64,000 nucleotides of DNA, from contig CANJLG010000004.1 of NCBI GenBank assembly GCA_947475095.1, positions 62,001-126,000 on the forward strand, written 5' to 3'. Source of the DNA: Flavobacteriales bacterium. Lineage in GTDB: Bacteria > Bacteroidota > Bacteroidia > Flavobacteriales_D > Crocinitomicaceae. A program made the translations under genes and the position numbers. The notes beneath the pieces were generated by a model. That model saw nothing but the letters and a program-made list of their open reading frames with translations, was not told where the DNA came from and did not search any database. Positions 61,587 through 64,000 of this stretch are shown here, in pieces. Within the stretch, counting starts at the first letter, position 1. Every line of letters starts with the position of its first letter.

Positions 61587-64000
61587 TTAGTCAAATACAA
61601 TTTTCATTTCGACACGTCTATTTCTTTGTCTACCTTCTGGCGTTGAATTGTCTGCAATTGGTTTGGATTCGCCAAAATAAAGCACCTCAAACCGCGTAGC
61701 TTCAATTCCCTTTCCAGATAAATAATTTTTAACTGCTTCCGCTCGTTTTTTGGACAAAATCAAGTTGGTGTTATCAGCGCCCACATTGTCTGTATGACCA
61801 GTAATTTGAAGATTCCAGGTAGTCTTTTTAACCAAGATTTGAGCGAGTTCATCTAATGAGACAAAGGATCCAGCCAAGATGATGTCTTTACTGACCTCAA
61901 ACTCTAGGTTATCAAAGGCCGTTTTCAGTACCTCAATAACTTCCTTCTCGATCACAGGACATCCTTTGTTACTTATAGGACCTGGTGTATTGGGGCAGTC
62001 ATCGTCTTTATCCAGCAAGCCATCTCCATCAGAATCTTTGTATGGACAACCTTTATTTTCTTTTGGACCAGCTAAAAGTGGGCAATCATCATCTTTATCC
62101 AGCAAACCATCGCCATCGGTATCTGGCCATGGACATCCTTTGTTTTCTAATGGGCCTTTTACAGTAGGACAATTATCGAGGTAATCAAATAAACCATCTT
62201 TATCCGTGTCAGGACAACCTTGATTTTCTCTTGGGCCATAGTTATCAGGACATAAATCATCCGCATCCGTGATGCTATCTTTATCTCTATCTGGACATCC
62301 TTGTAGATAGATTACACCTGCAATTGTAGGGCAGCTATCATTCTTGTCAATGATTTTATCCCCGTCAGTATCTGGGCAACCATTATACTCAATCGGACCA
62401 AAATTATCTGGACAATCATCTAATTTATCGATGATTTTATCGCCATCGCGGTCCGGACAACCATTATACTCAATCGGACCAAAATTATCTGGACAATCAT
62501 CTAATTTATCGATGATTTTATCGCCGTCGCGGTCTGGACAACCTTGAAATTCAGCAAGTCCTGGCTCATTAATACACTCGTCTTTGCTATCTTGTATGCC
62601 ATCTCCGTCAGTATCCGGGCAACCCATAAAGGACCAAACGCCAGGCACATCGATGCATTCATCCATCTTATTCGAAACTTTGTCTAAGTCGTCATCTTTC
62701 ACTTTTGTATACAGAATAGGTAGACGCAAACCAGCATAAAATTCAGCTCCACTTACCTTTCCCCTTGCAAGCAAGACCCTAAAATCAGTAATTCCTAATG
62801 TCAGTGGCCCAAGCCTGGTAGCAATTCCGGCTTTGAACCCACTGTAGGTATTAATAGAGATTGGTAAATACAAACCAAATCCTGCGACATCAAAACTCGG
62901 AGTGATAGAAAACTGATTTGGGATTTTAACTTTCGTATCTTTCTTATTGGCTCTTAAATTTATCATGCTACTCGCGTTCACATAAAACCCTTTCCAAATA
63001 TGATAATCTACTTGAAAACTTAAGGCCGCAGGTGTTTTCATCCAAAAAGTACTGGCTGTATCTTGAGCTGCAGTCCAGCTATCGTCGTTTGGCTGTTGAA
63101 TTAAACTATCAATAACTTGGTCAAATTCCAATAAACTTGTGGCGGACTCAAAAGTTGTTAGATCAAAAGGGGAAGTTGAATTAACCGTAAAGTTTCTGCT
63201 CAAGCCACCTTTAAGGAATTTCATTCCACCGAGGTCTATAATAGATGCGCCAACCCGAAGTTTATACTTATTTTTATTACGCATCCAAAGGTCAGTTTTG
63301 CCATCCATATCGTATTTGTAATCTTTGTAATTTTCCCGCCACTCATATACTGCTCCCAAATCTAATCCCATACCAAATGAGGAGGATTTTTTTGTGTATT
63401 CTTGCCAATTCGTACCATTTAACTGTGAATTAGAACCTGTGATTTTATCTAAATTACTAGAATAACCGTAATTAAAATCTCCCTGTAAGACAAATGATGT
63501 GTCTGTATTTTTTATGTTATAATTAAAATTATTGGTGTAGAAATAAGCGGCGGTTAGTCCAGCTAAATATTTGATGCTTCCACCAACTTTAAGAAAATGT
63601 TCACCTTTATCAATGGCAACTTGACTATAGTTAAAACCATATTCAGACCATGCCAAATGGCTAATGTTTAATAATGACTCATTAAATTTTTGATTCCATA
63701 AGGGTTGATAATCGAGTCCATTTTCAGCTAAAACAGCAAGTTTAGGATCTAAGTTATCGATATTGGTAACAGTTCTTCCTCGCACAAAGAATCCAAGAGC
63801 TACTTTTGGAGAAATGTGGAAGGCAAAATTCAAAAGATCAACTTGAACATTATTATAAAAACCCATGCTTTTCGTTGAATTCTCATCAAATCGGTGTCCT
63901 ATAAAACGATCAATGAAGCTAGAGTCGGGGCTTGCCCAGCTATTATAAATAGCTGTGTCTCCGAATGATTTCCCCCACCAAAACCCACCATTTCCTTGTG
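61587..64000 (-). CDS. OmpA-family outer-membrane protein with TSP3 repeats, 5' part missing
   Basis: The frame is open through the window edge (codons before the Met at 63866 read FIDRFIGHRFDENSTKS), so the N terminus lies beyond 64000; at least 804 residues are present. The first about 430 form a DUF5723-like beta-barrel region. About nine TSP3 calcium-binding units follow (DTDGDGIQDSKDECINEPG and DKIIDKLDDCPDNFGP types). The end is an OmpA domain (LQITGHTDNVGADNTN, RRVEMKIVFD) that binds peptidoglycan. It lies upstream of the TonB gene but 122 bp away with a promoter array between. Role likely structural. Confidence 0.85.
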   Translation of the reverse strand, partial: QGNGGFWWGKSFGDTAIYNSWASPDSSFIDRFIGHRFDENSTKSMGFYNNVQVDLLNFAFHISPKVALGFFVRGRTVTNIDNLDPKLAVLAENGLDYQPLWNQKFNESLLNISHLAWSEYGFNYSQVAIDKGEHFLKVGGSIKYLAGLTAAYFYTNNFNYNIKNTDTSFVLQGDFNYGYSSNLDKITGSNSQLNGTNWQEYTKKSSSFGMGLDLGAVYEWRENYKDYKYDMDGKTDLWMRNKNKYKLRVGASIIDLGGMKFLKGGLSRNFTVNSTSPFDLTTFESATSLLEFDQVIDSLIQQPNDDSWTAAQDTASTFWMKTPAALSFQVDYHIWKGFYVNASSMINLRANKKDTKVKIPNQFSITPSFDVAGFGLYLPISINTYSGFKAGIATRLGPLTLGITDFRVLLARGKVSGAEFYAGLRLPILYTKVKDDDLDKVSNKMDECIDVPGVWSFMGCPDTDGDGIQDSKDECINEPGLAEFQGCPDRDGDKIIDKLDDCPDNFGPIEYNGCPDRDGDKIIDKLDDCPDNFGPIEYNGCPDTDGDKIIDKNDSCPTIAGVIYLQGCPDRDKDSITDADDLCPDNYGPRENQGCPDTDKDGLFDYLDNCPTVKGPLENKGCPWPDTDGDGLLDKDDDCPLLAGPKENKGCPYKDSDGDGLLDKDDDCPNTPGPISNKGCPVIEKEVIEVLKTAFDNLEFEVSKDIILAGSFVSLDELAQILVKKTTWNLQITGHTDNVGADNTNLILSKKRAEAVKNYLSGKGIEATRFEVLYFGESKPIADNSTPEGRQRNRRVEMKIVFD
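62377..62538 (-). repeat. 81-bp tandem duplication within the TSP3 region
   Basis: Units 62377-62457 and 62458-62538 are almost identical, differing at about two positions, and encode the same 27-residue calcium repeat twice. The near identity at DNA level, unlike the other units, points to a recent in-frame expansion. Confidence 0.85.

Noticed and set aside
62344..62547. Short repeats that could suggest a CRISPR array
   Set aside because: The 81-bp units are in-frame protein repeats without spacers; no CRISPR is present.

Overview
The window is about 64 kb of AT-rich chromosome from a member of the Bacteroidota. A Flavobacteriales lineage, perhaps Crocinitomicaceae or Fluviicola-like, is likely, but that is an inference from gene content and not a computed placement. 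Signs are several type IX secretion (T9SS) cargo proteins with C-terminal sorting domains, PorP/SprF, a TonB receptor with a carboxypeptidase-like plug extension, the short dimeric glycyl-tRNA synthetase, TAnnTTTG promoter boxes and few Shine-Dalgarno sites. I found no tRNA, rRNA, CRISPR array, transposase or prophage.

Layout. 1-4877: the F1Fo ATP synthase cluster atpB(partial)-E-F-H-A-G without atpD/atpC, then a LuxR-type response regulator. 4934-8842: metG and a secreted PA-domain T9SS protein. 8944-12777: low-affinity phosphate transport (Pit permease and DUF47 partner) divergent from an OprO/P-type phosphate porin. 12845-18204: superoxide dismutase, a structured non-coding stretch, a TPR protein, a FISUMP-like lipoprotein, a beta-propeller protein and a reductase. 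18374-22661: a compact operon of ECF sigma factor, small membrane protein, Spy-like sensor, MbnP-like protein, MbnH-like diheme protein and a YHYH-domain T9SS protein, read here as a metal (probably copper) response system. 22705-33622: YgiQ radical SAM, an orphan DUF6922 gene, a LamG/FISUMP protein with an inserted zinc ribbon, DUF3050-aspS, two small proteins, glyS and a cyclase. 34051-42648: a small secreted protein, an SDR, sufA-B-C-D, a ChaN-like protein, a TerB/DnaJ protein and htpG. 42776-49280: a polytopic membrane protein, then OmpA, PorP/SprF and a large type B CTD adhesin as one unit. 49480-64000: an SDR, a secreted protein, a signal-less substrate-binding protein, an ABC exporter, a PhoR/PhoB-type pair, a T9SS protein, a TonB receptor and an OmpA/TSP3 protein that runs off the right edge.

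Most notable reading. (1) Directly upstream of the phosphate porin, the TonB receptor and the T9SS protein beside phoBR lie runs of four to six direct repeats phased at exactly 11 bp, a 7-mer plus 4 bp, each ending near a TAnnTTTG-like box. This is the geometry of PhoB/OmpR-family tandem operators, so these are proposed as the Pho boxes of this lineage and link three loci into one phosphate-starvation regulon. (2) The ECF-MbnP-MbnH-YHYH operon suggests a regulated, cell-surface version of the kynurenine-based copper-binding pair. Several housekeeping genes (glyS, ygiQ, metG) have their promoter box so close to the ATG that their mRNAs are probably leaderless or nearly so.
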